Below, piece after piece: positions 1 through 5,766 of a stretch of DNA of 9,386 nucleotides; the first letter of the stretch is position 1, and the number at the start of each line of letters is the position of its first letter. The translations under genes were made by a program, and so were the position numbers. Below the pieces are notes generated by a model. It had not been told where the DNA came from and searched no databases. It worked only from the letters and a program-made list of their open reading frames with translations. Location of the stretch: positions 1 through 9,386 of the forward strand of contig CADBRC010000411.1 of NCBI GenBank assembly GCA_902796985.1. Direction: 5' to 3'. Origin of the DNA: an uncultured Spirochaetaceae bacterium (GTDB lineage Bacteria > Spirochaetota > Spirochaetia > Treponematales > Treponemataceae).

Positions 1-236
1 ATGGTCATGAATGTCCAGATGCCTGTCTTCATCATCAGCTTTTCATCGCGCAGCTTGTAGCAGGCGGTGGAAATCGAAAAGAAGAGCAGGGGGATGAGGG
101 GGTAGCGGCCGAAGCGGATGACCATCTCTACGATGAAGTCCAGCGTTTCCTGAGCCTTGGTAGAGCCTTGCGGCAGGACGAACGCGAGCGCGACTCCCAG
201 AATTATGCCTATCAGATACTTTATCCAGATTTTCAT
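1..236 (-). CDS. Dicarboxylate/amino acid:cation symporter (DAACS family), N-terminal part
   Basis: Inner-membrane secondary transporter that would import dicarboxylates or acidic amino acids with Na+ or H+; substrate unknown. Only the first 78 residues are present and the frame leaves the window at base 1. Read from ATG 236-234 it begins MKIWIKYLIGIILGVALAF, a hydrophobic first membrane segment (residues 3-19). A polar loop follows (VLPQGSTKAQETLDF), then a second segment around FGRYPLIPLLFFSIS (residues 43-57). The PLIPLLFFSIS stretch is like the conserved end of the second helix in DAACS proteins. Full members are about 400-430 residues. There is no Shine-Dalgarno sequence. A consensus -10 element ends 8 bases upstream, so the mRNA probably has almost no leader. 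It is divergent from the gene at 302 and shares its promoter region. An overlapping start at 246 in another frame gives an Arg/Pro-rich product and was not used. Family call fairly sure; gene name not assignable. Confidence 0.75.
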   Translation of the reverse strand, partial: MKIWIKYLIGIILGVALAFVLPQGSTKAQETLDFIVEMVIRFGRYPLIPLLFFSISTACYKLRDEKLMMKTGIWTFMT

Positions 237-244
237 AGGGATTC

Positions 245-273
245 ATTATATCAATAAGGAGCGACTTTGCAAA
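245..273 (-). promoter_or_regulatory. Promoter of the symporter gene (extended -10)
   Basis: On the minus strand, TTTGCA (273-268) is followed by a 17-base spacer and TATAAT (250-245), a full match to the sigma-70 -10 consensus. TGA sits directly before it (253-251), giving an extended -10. If the last T of the -10 is position -7, +1 falls at 238, two bases before ATG 236. The -35 lies inside the palindrome at 263-276. Seen in sequence; activity is inferred. Confidence 0.65.
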
Positions 274-276
274 GTC
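263..276. repeat. Perfect 14-bp palindrome between divergent promoters, candidate operator
   Basis: GACTTTGCAAAGTC reads the same on both strands. Its centre (269/270) lies between two opposed promoters and it contains the -35 element of each: TTGCAA at 267-272 on the plus strand and TTTGCA at 273-268 on the minus strand. This placement suits a dimeric regulator that would block RNA polymerase on both sides at once. It could instead arise only because two -35 boxes related to TTGCAA, itself a palindrome, are superimposed; the flanking GAC/GTC arms go beyond that need. No regulator gene lies in the window. Confidence 0.5.
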
Positions 277-295
277 TGCCCGAATGTGTTATAAT
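267..295 (+). promoter_or_regulatory. Promoter of the 302-1813 unit (extended -10, leaderless geometry)
   Basis: TTGCAA (267-272), a 17-base spacer and a perfect TATAAT (290-295) preceded by TGT (287-289), which forms an extended -10. With the last T at -7, +1 is base 302, the A of the ATG chosen for the next gene. The six bases between (CTGTGT) hold no ribosome-binding site. The element also argues against an in-frame ATG at 284, which lies upstream of the -10. Confidence 0.7.
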
Positions 296-301
296 CTGTG
301 T

Positions 302-1099
302 ATGGCGAAGACAGTCCTGATCGCCGGAAAAGACATGCCCGCCGGGAGCAAGTTCGCTGACGGCATCGCTCTTTCCGGCAGAAGCATTTCCATAACTTCC
401 CCTGAGGTCGAGCATGATGAGGAAGATGATTCTTCCGGCGAGAAGAGCATGGCCCTTACGGAGGCCTCTGGAATTTCCCTGGTAGAATGGCACAAATCCT
501 CACCCATCTCTTCCCGCACTCTCATTTTCAGCACCGAGGCAACCTTCGGAAAGATGGATGAGGCCATCCTTTACTTTGATTCGGAGTGGCTGGCGTCCTT
601 GGAACGGCCCCTGTCATGCGGGGAGTGCACGAGGGTTTGCGACGAGCTTATCCTGCCGTTCCAGTGTCTTGCCCTGGAAATTCTGTCCCGCTTTGAGAAG
701 AAGAATTCCTCCGGTACGCCCGGCATGCTTGTCTTTCTGTTCAAAGAGACCCCTGACCTGGTGGACAGCCTCAAGACCCCTGCGCACCGGTCGGGCGGGG
801 CTTCCATATCGTCCCCGGTTGTCGCCGCCGCCGCTGCCGCATTCGAGATTTTCGCCGAGAACATTGCCGTTCAGTTCGGCAACAAGTCCTACGTGAACAT
901 CCTGCTTGCTCGGAGCGACATGGGCAACGAGACCGGTACGAGCGACATGGAGCTGGGCAAGTGGCTTGCCTCTTATCTGGATGCATTCGAGTCCACCGGA
1001 GCCAAGTTTGATGCCAAGACCTCTGTGGAATGGGTCAAGGCCGGAAACCGCTACGGGGCGGGCGGGCTGAAGCTGCCGTTTGGCAGGAAGAAACGCTAG
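302..1099 (+). CDS. Unrecognised 265-residue protein, possibly a degenerate short-chain dehydrogenase fold
   Basis: Not a family I can name. It begins MAKTVLIAGKDMPAGSKFA with no signal peptide or membrane segment, so it is probably cytoplasmic. The layout recalls short-chain dehydrogenases (SDR). There is a first beta strand and Gly-containing turn (residues 4-15). GMLVFLF (141-147) sits where SDR strand beta-5 would be. A helix from about 172 to 192 is followed by VNILLARSDMGNE (198-210), like the SDR VN-x-I-x-PG-x-x-x-T region. The GxxxGxG nucleotide motif and the YxxxK catalytic pair are missing, so this would be a pseudoenzyme; this is inference. Other features are an acidic stretch (35-43), a cysteine cluster CGECTRVC (C106, C109, C113), a six-alanine run (175-180) and a basic tail ending GRKKR. 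ATG 302 was chosen over ATG 284 because the -10 element lies at 290-295. It forms an operon with the MgtC-family gene; its TAG stop is inside that gene's ribosome-binding site. Confidence 0.8.
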   Translation: MAKTVLIAGKDMPAGSKFADGIALSGRSISITSPEVEHDEEDDSSGEKSMALTEASGISLVEWHKSSPISSRTLIFSTEATFGKMDEAILYFDSEWLASLERPLSCGECTRVCDELILPFQCLALEILSRFEKKNSSGTPGMLVFLFKETPDLVDSLKTPAHRSGGASISSPVVAAAAAAFEIFAENIAVQFGNKSYVNILLARSDMGNETGTSDMELGKWLASYLDAFESTGAKFDAKTSVEWVKAGNRYGAGGLKLPFGRKKR

Positions 1100-1103
1100 G
1101 AGG
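1098..1103 (+). promoter_or_regulatory. Strong ribosome-binding site AGGAGG for the MgtC-family gene
   Basis: AGGAGG lies 8 bases before ATG 1112 and overlaps the TAG stop (1097-1099) of the upstream gene. It fixes the start at 1112 rather than the later in-frame ATGs (MELFGMSMDF has Met at 1, 6 and 8), and it suggests translational coupling. Confidence 0.85.
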
Positions 1104-1111
1104 CCCGGTCT

Positions 1112-1813
1112 ATGGAGTTGTTCGGCATGTCGATGGATTTTTACCTGGATTCCTTTCTGAAGATTCTGGCAAGTTCCGTGTCCGGGGCCGTCCTGGGCTG
1201 GGAGCGCAAGCACCGCTATCAGGTCGTCGGCATGAGGACTCTGGTGCTGATAAGCGTCTCCTCGACCCTGCTCGCAATCCTCTCATACGCCCTGACCGAG
1301 ATTCAGACGGGCAAGGGCTTCTACGGCGGGGACCCGACCCGCGTCATCGCCGGAGTCGTCAGCGGCATAGGCTTCCTGGGGGGCGGCGCGATAGTCCATC
1401 AGGGGCTGAACATCCGAGGGCTTACGTCGGCCGCGGTCGTCTGGACATCCTCCTCAATCGGGCTCGCGCTCGGGGCCGGGCTTTACGCGCAGGCCCTGCT
1501 CGTCCTCGCCGTCGCCATCTTCCTGCTGATCGTGCTGGAGAAGATAGAGAGCCGTTTCTTTCTGGCCGGCCGCAACAAGACCCTCCGCCTGGTGTTTGCC
1601 GACGGGGAGCGGGGGATTGACCTCGCGTCAATCAAGAAAGCCATAGAGAGCCACGGCTTCAAGGTGACGGACCTGAACATCAAGCGCATCATGGCGGACA
1701 GAAAGGTTATCCTTCTGTACTCCGTCAAGTCACCTGATCTGGATGACTACGGCCGGGTGATAGGGGAGCTTTCTGCGCTGGGCAATCTGGAGGAATTCTC
1801 CCTGAAGGACTAG
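1112..1813 (+). CDS. MgtC/SapB-family membrane protein
   Basis: Small inner-membrane protein of the MgtC/SapB family. Family members are linked to growth at low Mg2+, to modulation of the F-type ATPase and to survival in hosts, but many relatives have no known role; I do not claim the virulence function here. The family signature is clear: GAVLGWERK (25-33), GMRTLVLIS (40-48), then DPTR (74-77), VSGIGFLGGGAI (83-94) and NIRGLTSAAVVW (100-111), each close to the conserved MgtC motifs. About four or five hydrophobic segments fill residues 12-140. The remainder (about 145-233) is soluble, with alternating strands and helices (LRLVFADGE, IKKAIESHGFKVTDLNI) as in the ACT-like C-terminal domain of long family members. 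At 233 residues it is full length. It lies 12 bases after the unrecognised gene. The pairing hints at a shared role, but I know of no established link. Confidence 0.92.
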   Translation: MELFGMSMDFYLDSFLKILASSVSGAVLGWERKHRYQVVGMRTLVLISVSSTLLAILSYALTEIQTGKGFYGGDPTRVIAGVVSGIGFLGGGAIVHQGLNIRGLTSAAVVWTSSSIGLALGAGLYAQALLVLAVAIFLLIVLEKIESRFFLAGRNKTLRLVFADGERGIDLASIKKAIESHGFKVTDLNIKRIMADRKVILLYSVKSPDLDDYGRVIGELSALGNLEEFSLKD

Positions 1814-1843
1814 GACTGCCCGGAAGGAGCTGCCAGCCCAGCC

Positions 1844-1872
1844 TTGAATTTCTGTGGTTGTTCTGCTACTAT
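1844..1872 (+). promoter_or_regulatory. Promoter of the mraY unit (extended -10, leaderless geometry)
   Basis: TTGAAT (1844-1849), a 17-base spacer and TACTAT (1867-1872) preceded by TGC (1864-1866), an extended -10. With the last T at -7, +1 falls on base 1879, the A of the mraY ATG, with the same 6-base gap seen at 302. Each hexamer matches the consensus at 4 of 6 positions, so this is weaker evidence than for the other two promoters. It sits in the 65-base gap after the MgtC-family gene, where no convincing terminator is visible, so read-through from upstream is possible. Confidence 0.55.
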
Positions 1873-1878
1873 GGGAAA

Positions 1879-2943
1879 ATGCTTTACTATCTCGGCGGCC
1901 TGCTTAAGGGCTACTTCGGCCCGGCCAGGCTCTTGCAGTCTTATGCGATACTGATTGTCTTTGCCCTTTATACGGCCTTTGTCATAACTGAGGGATTCCT
2001 TCCTTCGTTCTTCAAGTTTCTGCCCCGCGACCGGGGGCGGGAGTTCACCCTGTCCAAAGAGGCTGCCAAAGGCAAGCCGACCGGGGCGGGTGTGGTGTTC
2101 ATCAGTTTCTTCGTCCTGCTTTGTGTCGTCTTTATACCGCTTGATTTCTTGCAGGCTGGCGCACTGACCCTTACCTGGCTGATGATGCTGACGGGTTTCC
2201 TGGACGACCGCAGCACGGGCGGCTGGGGCGAGTACCGCAAGGCCCTGCTTGACCTGATTCTCTGTCTTGCCGCCTCTTTCCTGCTCGCACATTTCATGGC
2301 TGACGCGGAAGGATCCCTTTCCTTCTGGCTGCCCTTCATGCCGGGCACGGTGAAGGTCCCCGTCTGGCTCTACGTCAGCATTTCCACCGTGATGCTCTGG
2401 GTCTCCGTCAACACAACCAACTGTACGGACGGGGTTGACGGGCTCAGCTCTTCGCTGGTTATCCTCGCGCTCTTCACGCTCGCGATAAGCTTCTATATTG
2501 TTTTGGGCCACGTGAACACATCCACATACCTCCTCGTGCCGCACTTAGAGTCCGGCGCGTCGTGGGGACTCATGACTTTCTGCCTGGTCGGTGTGCTGAT
2601 GGGCTACCTCTGGCACAATGCCTTCCCCAGTTCCGTCCTGATGGGCGACGCGGGTTCCCGTGCGCTTGGCTTCTACATCGGTTTCTGCGTGATGGTCAGC
2701 GGCAATCCCTTCATGTTCCTCGTTACGTCTACGATTATCTTCGTCAACGGGGGAATGGGCTTGCTTAAGGTTGCCCTCAAGAGGTTCTTTCATATCAGCA
2801 TCTTCACGAACATCCGTTTTCCCCTGCATGACCACTACCGCAAGAACCACGGCTGGTCGCCCACGCAGGTGCTCATCAAGTTCCTGATAATTCAGCTTCT
2901 CATAACGATTGGACTGCTCGGAATATTCTTCAAGGTAAGGTAG
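1879..2943 (+). CDS. mraY: Phospho-N-acetylmuramoyl-pentapeptide transferase (lipid I synthase)
   Basis: Integral membrane enzyme that moves phospho-MurNAc-pentapeptide from the UDP-linked precursor to undecaprenyl phosphate, making lipid I on the cytoplasmic face, an essential peptidoglycan step. From ATG 1879 it has 354 residues (E. coli MraY has 360) and about ten hydrophobic segments. Visible family marks are GKPTGAG (65-71, for GTPTMGG), the Asp pair in GFLDD (D109/D110), NCTDGVDGL (181-189), MGDAGSRALG (255-264, D257 as the third catalytic Asp), and the C-terminal PLHDHYRKN and GW (315-326). The usual PxHHH is HDH here (H317, D318, H319), and the loop after D110 is unlike the usual DDYxK pattern. 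The match along the whole length, including the start MLYYLGGLLK and the end FFKVR, favours MraY over WecA or TagO relatives. A TTG at 1858 is in frame but lies upstream of the -10 element. No clear Shine-Dalgarno sequence is present. Confidence 0.87.
   Translation: MLYYLGGLLKGYFGPARLLQSYAILIVFALYTAFVITEGFLPSFFKFLPRDRGREFTLSKEAAKGKPTGAGVVFISFFVLLCVVFIPLDFLQAGALTLTWLMMLTGFLDDRSTGGWGEYRKALLDLILCLAASFLLAHFMADAEGSLSFWLPFMPGTVKVPVWLYVSISTVMLWVSVNTTNCTDGVDGLSSSLVILALFTLAISFYIVLGHVNTSTYLLVPHLESGASWGLMTFCLVGVLMGYLWHNAFPSSVLMGDAGSRALGFYIGFCVMVSGNPFMFLVTSTIIFVNGGMGLLKVALKRFFHISIFTNIRFPLHDHYRKNHGWSPTQVLIKFLIIQLLITIGLLGIFFKVR
2937..2940 (+). promoter_or_regulatory. Ribosome-binding site AAGG inside the end of mraY
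   Basis: AAGG lies 6 bases before ATG 2947 and just before the mraY stop (TAG 2941-2943). With only 3 bases between stop and start, translation of the GH3 gene is probably coupled to mraY. Confidence 0.6.
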
Positions 2944-2946
2944 TAT

Positions 2947-5748
2947 ATGACATTCTCGGAAAAATGCCGTGAGTGCGCGGAGGAGGGAATTGTCCTGCTC
3001 CGCAACGAGGGAGGCATGCTGCCCCTCCGCGCCACCGACAGGGTGTCCGTGTTCGGACGCTGCCAGAAGGACTGGTACCGGAGCGGGACAGGATCGGGGG
3101 GCTCCGTCCACTGCGAGTACGTGACGAACCTTGCGGATTCCCTCGTGGAGCTGGAAGCAGCCGGGAATTCGGCCTCCGTGGACAGGGAGCTGCTTTCCCT
3201 CTATGAAAGCTGGCTTTCGGAAAACCCCTTTGACAACGGCGAAAACCTCTGGGCCGCCGAGCCATACAGCCAGAAGGAGATGGAGATAACGGAAGCGCTT
3301 GCCTGCGCTGCTGCAAGCCGTTCGGACAAGGCGGTCTTCGTTATCGGACGGAACTCCGGCGAGGACAAGGACTACAGGGACGAGGATGGAAGCTACCGTC
3401 TGACCGGGACGGAGCGGGCGAACCTGAAGGCAGTCTGTGCCGCGTTTGAGTCCGTCTGCATCGTGTTCAACACGTCCGGCATTCTTGACTCGGGCTGGAT
3501 TGATGACGAAGAATTCCGCGGCCACATCAAGGCCGTTGTCTACGCATGGGAAGGCGGGCAGGAAGGGGGCAGGGCCGCCGCGAACGTCCTGACCGGCCGT
3601 ACGTACGCATCCGGCAAACTGACGGGCACGATCGCCCGCTCGCTTGCAGATTATCCTTCTACCGGAAATTTCGGCAGCAAGACCGGGAACACCTACCATG
3701 AGGACATCTTTGTCGGCTACCGCTACTTCATGACCTTTGCCCGGGACAAAATTCTGTTTCCCTTCGGCTACGGTCTGTCATATACGAGCTTTGCCCTTGA
3801 GAATGTGCGTGCTGCTGTTACGGGTGACAGGATACGGGTCTCCGCCTGCGTCAGGAACTCGGGGACAACATACAGAGGAAAGGAAGTTCTTCAGGTCTAC
3901 TATGAACCGCCCCAGGGTAAACTGGGCAAGGCCGTCCGCTCCCTCGCCGCATTCGCCAAGACCCGGGAGCTTGCCCCCGGCGAAAGTCAGGAGCTGGAGC
4001 TTTCGTTCTGCATAAACGACATGGCATCGTATGATGAGGCGGGGCTTACGGGCAACGAGTCATGCTTCGTTCTGGAGGAAGGCGAATATTTCATATATGC
4101 GGGGACGGATTCCCTTTCTGCCGCTCCCGTTCTGATAGACGGGAAGTCCTCGTTCACTCTGGACAAGGATGTCGTTGTAAGCTGGCTGGAACAGGCCCTT
4201 GCCCCGGAGAATGCGTTTCCTGTTTTGCGTCCTGTAAAGGCAGACGGAAATGCCGGCATGCAGTATGCGGCGGATTATTCCTGCCGGGCGCGTGCGAATG
4301 AAGTTGACATTGAGAAGCGGATCGCTGGCCGTCTGCCTGGGGATATGCGCTGCAGCGGCTTCAAAAACATCAGCTTTGATGACGTGAAGAAAGACCCGGC
4401 GCTCCTTCCGTCGTTTGTTGCCCAGATGGACATCAGGGAACTTGCGACCTTTGCCCGCGGGGAGGGAATGCTGAGCGACAAGGTGACCAAGGGAATCGCC
4501 GCGGCATTCGGCGGTGTGAGCGAGCGCCTGCATTCGGCGTTCCGCATTCCCTGTGCAGGCTGCGCGGACGGGCCTTCGGGCATACGGATGGACACCGGCA
4601 AGGAAGCCCACCTTATGCCCTGCGGTACGAATCTTGCAAGTACGTGGAACCTGCCCCTTGTCGAGGAGCTGTACGGGTTTGAGGGTGCGGAGCTGCGGGA
4701 GAACAGGATTGACGCACTGCTTGGCCCGGGAATGAATATCCAGCGGAATCCCCTGGGCGGGCGGAACTTCGAATACTTCTCCGAAGACCCCCTGCTGTCG
4801 GGCCTCATGGCCTGTGCAGAGATAGCGGGGCTTCGTACAGCCGGGGAACATGCCGTCATAAAGCATTTTGCTGCCAACAATCAGGAGACTGCCCGGCGTG
4901 AGGGAAACTACATTGTCTCCGAGCGTGCGCTGCGGGAGATATACCTCCGGCCTTTTGAAATCGCAGTAAAACAGGGAGGAGCGCGGGCTGTCATGTCCTC
5001 CTATAATTCCCTGAACGGCCACTGGACTGCCTCCGGTTACGAGCTGGTCAATACGATTCTCCGGCGGGAGTGGGGCTTTGACGGACTCGTGATGACCGAC
5101 TGGTGGGCATGCATGAATGATTGCGTGAAAGGCGGTGTGCCGAGCATAAAGAATACTGCCGAGATGATCCGGTCCGGGAATAACGTGTACATGGTTGTGG
5201 ACAACGATGGGGCGGAAAGCAACGTCTTTGGCGACAACATAGAAACGGCCCTTGCCACAGGCAGACTCACTGTGGGTGAGCTGCAGAGGTCGGCCTGTCA
5301 GGTCCTGGGCTTCATCCTGTCCTGTAATGTTTCCCGCCGGGAGCTGGGCCCGCTCAAGGATATTCCCTGCTTTGCGGCGAAGGGCATAATACCCCCGTCC
5401 GGAAGCACAATGATAGAGGAGGGAAAGACCTTCCCTGCGGATGTCGGGGGAGTGTTCTTCATTGATGTGAAAGAAGATGCCTGCTATGCAGTGCGCGGCG
5501 AGTATAAAAAGGACGGTGACAACCTGTCCCAGTCCGTCGTCAACATTCTCGTTGACGGGGCGCCAGCCGCTTCTTTCCAGTGCAGGACGACCCGGGGTGT
5601 ATATGTCTGGGCGATTGCTTCCCGCGTTCAGCTGGGTAAAGGAATGCACGAAATCCGCATTCAGGACGCGAAGCCCGGCATCATCCTGAAGAACCTGACC
5701 TTCTCATGTACCGAGAAAAACCCGGTGACGCTGGGATTTTTCAAATAG
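2947..5748 (+). CDS. GH3 beta-glycosidase (beta-glucosidase type) with inverted domain order
   Basis: Retaining glycosidase of family GH3, 933 residues, with no signal peptide and so presumably cytoplasmic. The order is inverted compared with most GH3 enzymes, as known in beta-glucosidases of rumen Ruminococcus and Butyrivibrio. The GH3 C-domain comes first (about 10-280, starting EEGIVLLRNEGGMLPL), then a fibronectin III-like domain (about 285-395), then the TIM-barrel catalytic domain (about 480-800). Catalytic-domain marks are CADGPSGIR (539-547, with sugar-binding D541), GGRNFEYFSEDP (604-615), KHFAANNQE (639-647) and VMTDWW, where D718 is the expected nucleophile. E139 in IGRNSGED matches the SGEG acid/base Glu of this subfamily. 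Residues from about 805 on form a strand-rich extra module. The substrate is not readable; beta-glucosides from plant glycans are likeliest. Peptidoglycan-recycling NagZ is also GH3, but it is about 340 residues and single-domain. The gene is coupled to mraY and followed by a glycosyltransferase gene. Confidence 0.92.
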   Translation: MTFSEKCRECAEEGIVLLRNEGGMLPLRATDRVSVFGRCQKDWYRSGTGSGGSVHCEYVTNLADSLVELEAAGNSASVDRELLSLYESWLSENPFDNGENLWAAEPYSQKEMEITEALACAAASRSDKAVFVIGRNSGEDKDYRDEDGSYRLTGTERANLKAVCAAFESVCIVFNTSGILDSGWIDDEEFRGHIKAVVYAWEGGQEGGRAAANVLTGRTYASGKLTGTIARSLADYPSTGNFGSKTGNTYHEDIFVGYRYFMTFARDKILFPFGYGLSYTSFALENVRAAVTGDRIRVSACVRNSGTTYRGKEVLQVYYEPPQGKLGKAVRSLAAFAKTRELAPGESQELELSFCINDMASYDEAGLTGNESCFVLEEGEYFIYAGTDSLSAAPVLIDGKSSFTLDKDVVVSWLEQALAPENAFPVLRPVKADGNAGMQYAADYSCRARANEVDIEKRIAGRLPGDMRCSGFKNISFDDVKKDPALLPSFVAQMDIRELATFARGEGMLSDKVTKGIAAAFGGVSERLHSAFRIPCAGCADGPSGIRMDTGKEAHLMPCGTNLASTWNLPLVEELYGFEGAELRENRIDALLGPGMNIQRNPLGGRNFEYFSEDPLLSGLMACAEIAGLRTAGEHAVIKHFAANNQETARREGNYIVSERALREIYLRPFEIAVKQGGARAVMSSYNSLNGHWTASGYELVNTILRREWGFDGLVMTDWWACMNDCVKGGVPSIKNTAEMIRSGNNVYMVVDNDGAESNVFGDNIETALATGRLTVGELQRSACQVLGFILSCNVSRRELGPLKDIPCFAAKGIIPPSGSTMIEEGKTFPADVGGVFFIDVKEDACYAVRGEYKKDGDNLSQSVVNILVDGAPAASFQCRTTRGVYVWAIASRVQLGKGMHEIRIQDAKPGIILKNLTFSCTEKNPVTLGFFK

Positions 5749-5753
5749 GGCGC

Positions 5754-5757
5754 AAGG
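5754..5757 (+). promoter_or_regulatory. Ribosome-binding site AAGG for the glycosyltransferase gene
   Basis: AAGG lies 9 bases before ATG 5767. It would be only 3 bases from the in-frame GTG at 5761 and 15 from ATG 5773, so it supports 5767 as the start. Confidence 0.5.
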
Positions 5758-5766
5758 CTGGTGGCA

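Noticed and set aside
43..246. 67-codon minus-strand frame at the left edge
   Set aside because: It overlaps the symporter fragment in another frame. Its product is Arg/Pro/His-rich, while the frame from ATG 236 gives clear membrane segments.
284..301. Upstream in-frame ATG at 284 for the unknown gene
   Set aside because: It would put the TATAAT (290-295) inside the coding region, and it has no Shine-Dalgarno sequence. ATG 302 coincides with the predicted +1.
823..840. GCC-rich simple repeat
   Set aside because: It encodes a short alanine run in a helix. The codons are imperfect and nothing suggests phase variation.
614..1213. 199-codon antisense frame over the unknown gene and the MgtC-family start
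   Set aside because: It crosses the well-supported AGGAGG/ATG start of the MgtC-family gene, and its product shows no family features.
1820..1850. Possible terminator after the MgtC-family gene
   Set aside because: Only a bulged stem (AAGG..CT with AGCCTT) is present, and TTGAATTT after it is a poor T-tract that serves better as the mraY -35 region.
1810..3699. Two long antisense open frames (1810-2544 and 2545-3699)
   Set aside because: They oppose mraY and the start of the GH3 gene, have low-hydrophobicity shadow composition and no supported start signals.
4060..5649. 529-codon open frame antisense to the GH3 gene
   Set aside because: The GH3 reading frame is fully supported by catalytic motifs. 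The antisense product has no recognisable domain and a His/Arg/Gly/Pro-rich composition typical of a shadow frame.
2947..5748. GH3 enzyme as NagZ of peptidoglycan recycling, because it follows mraY
   Set aside because: NagZ is a single-domain enzyme of about 340 residues. This one has an inverted multi-domain layout and beta-glucosidase-type motifs.
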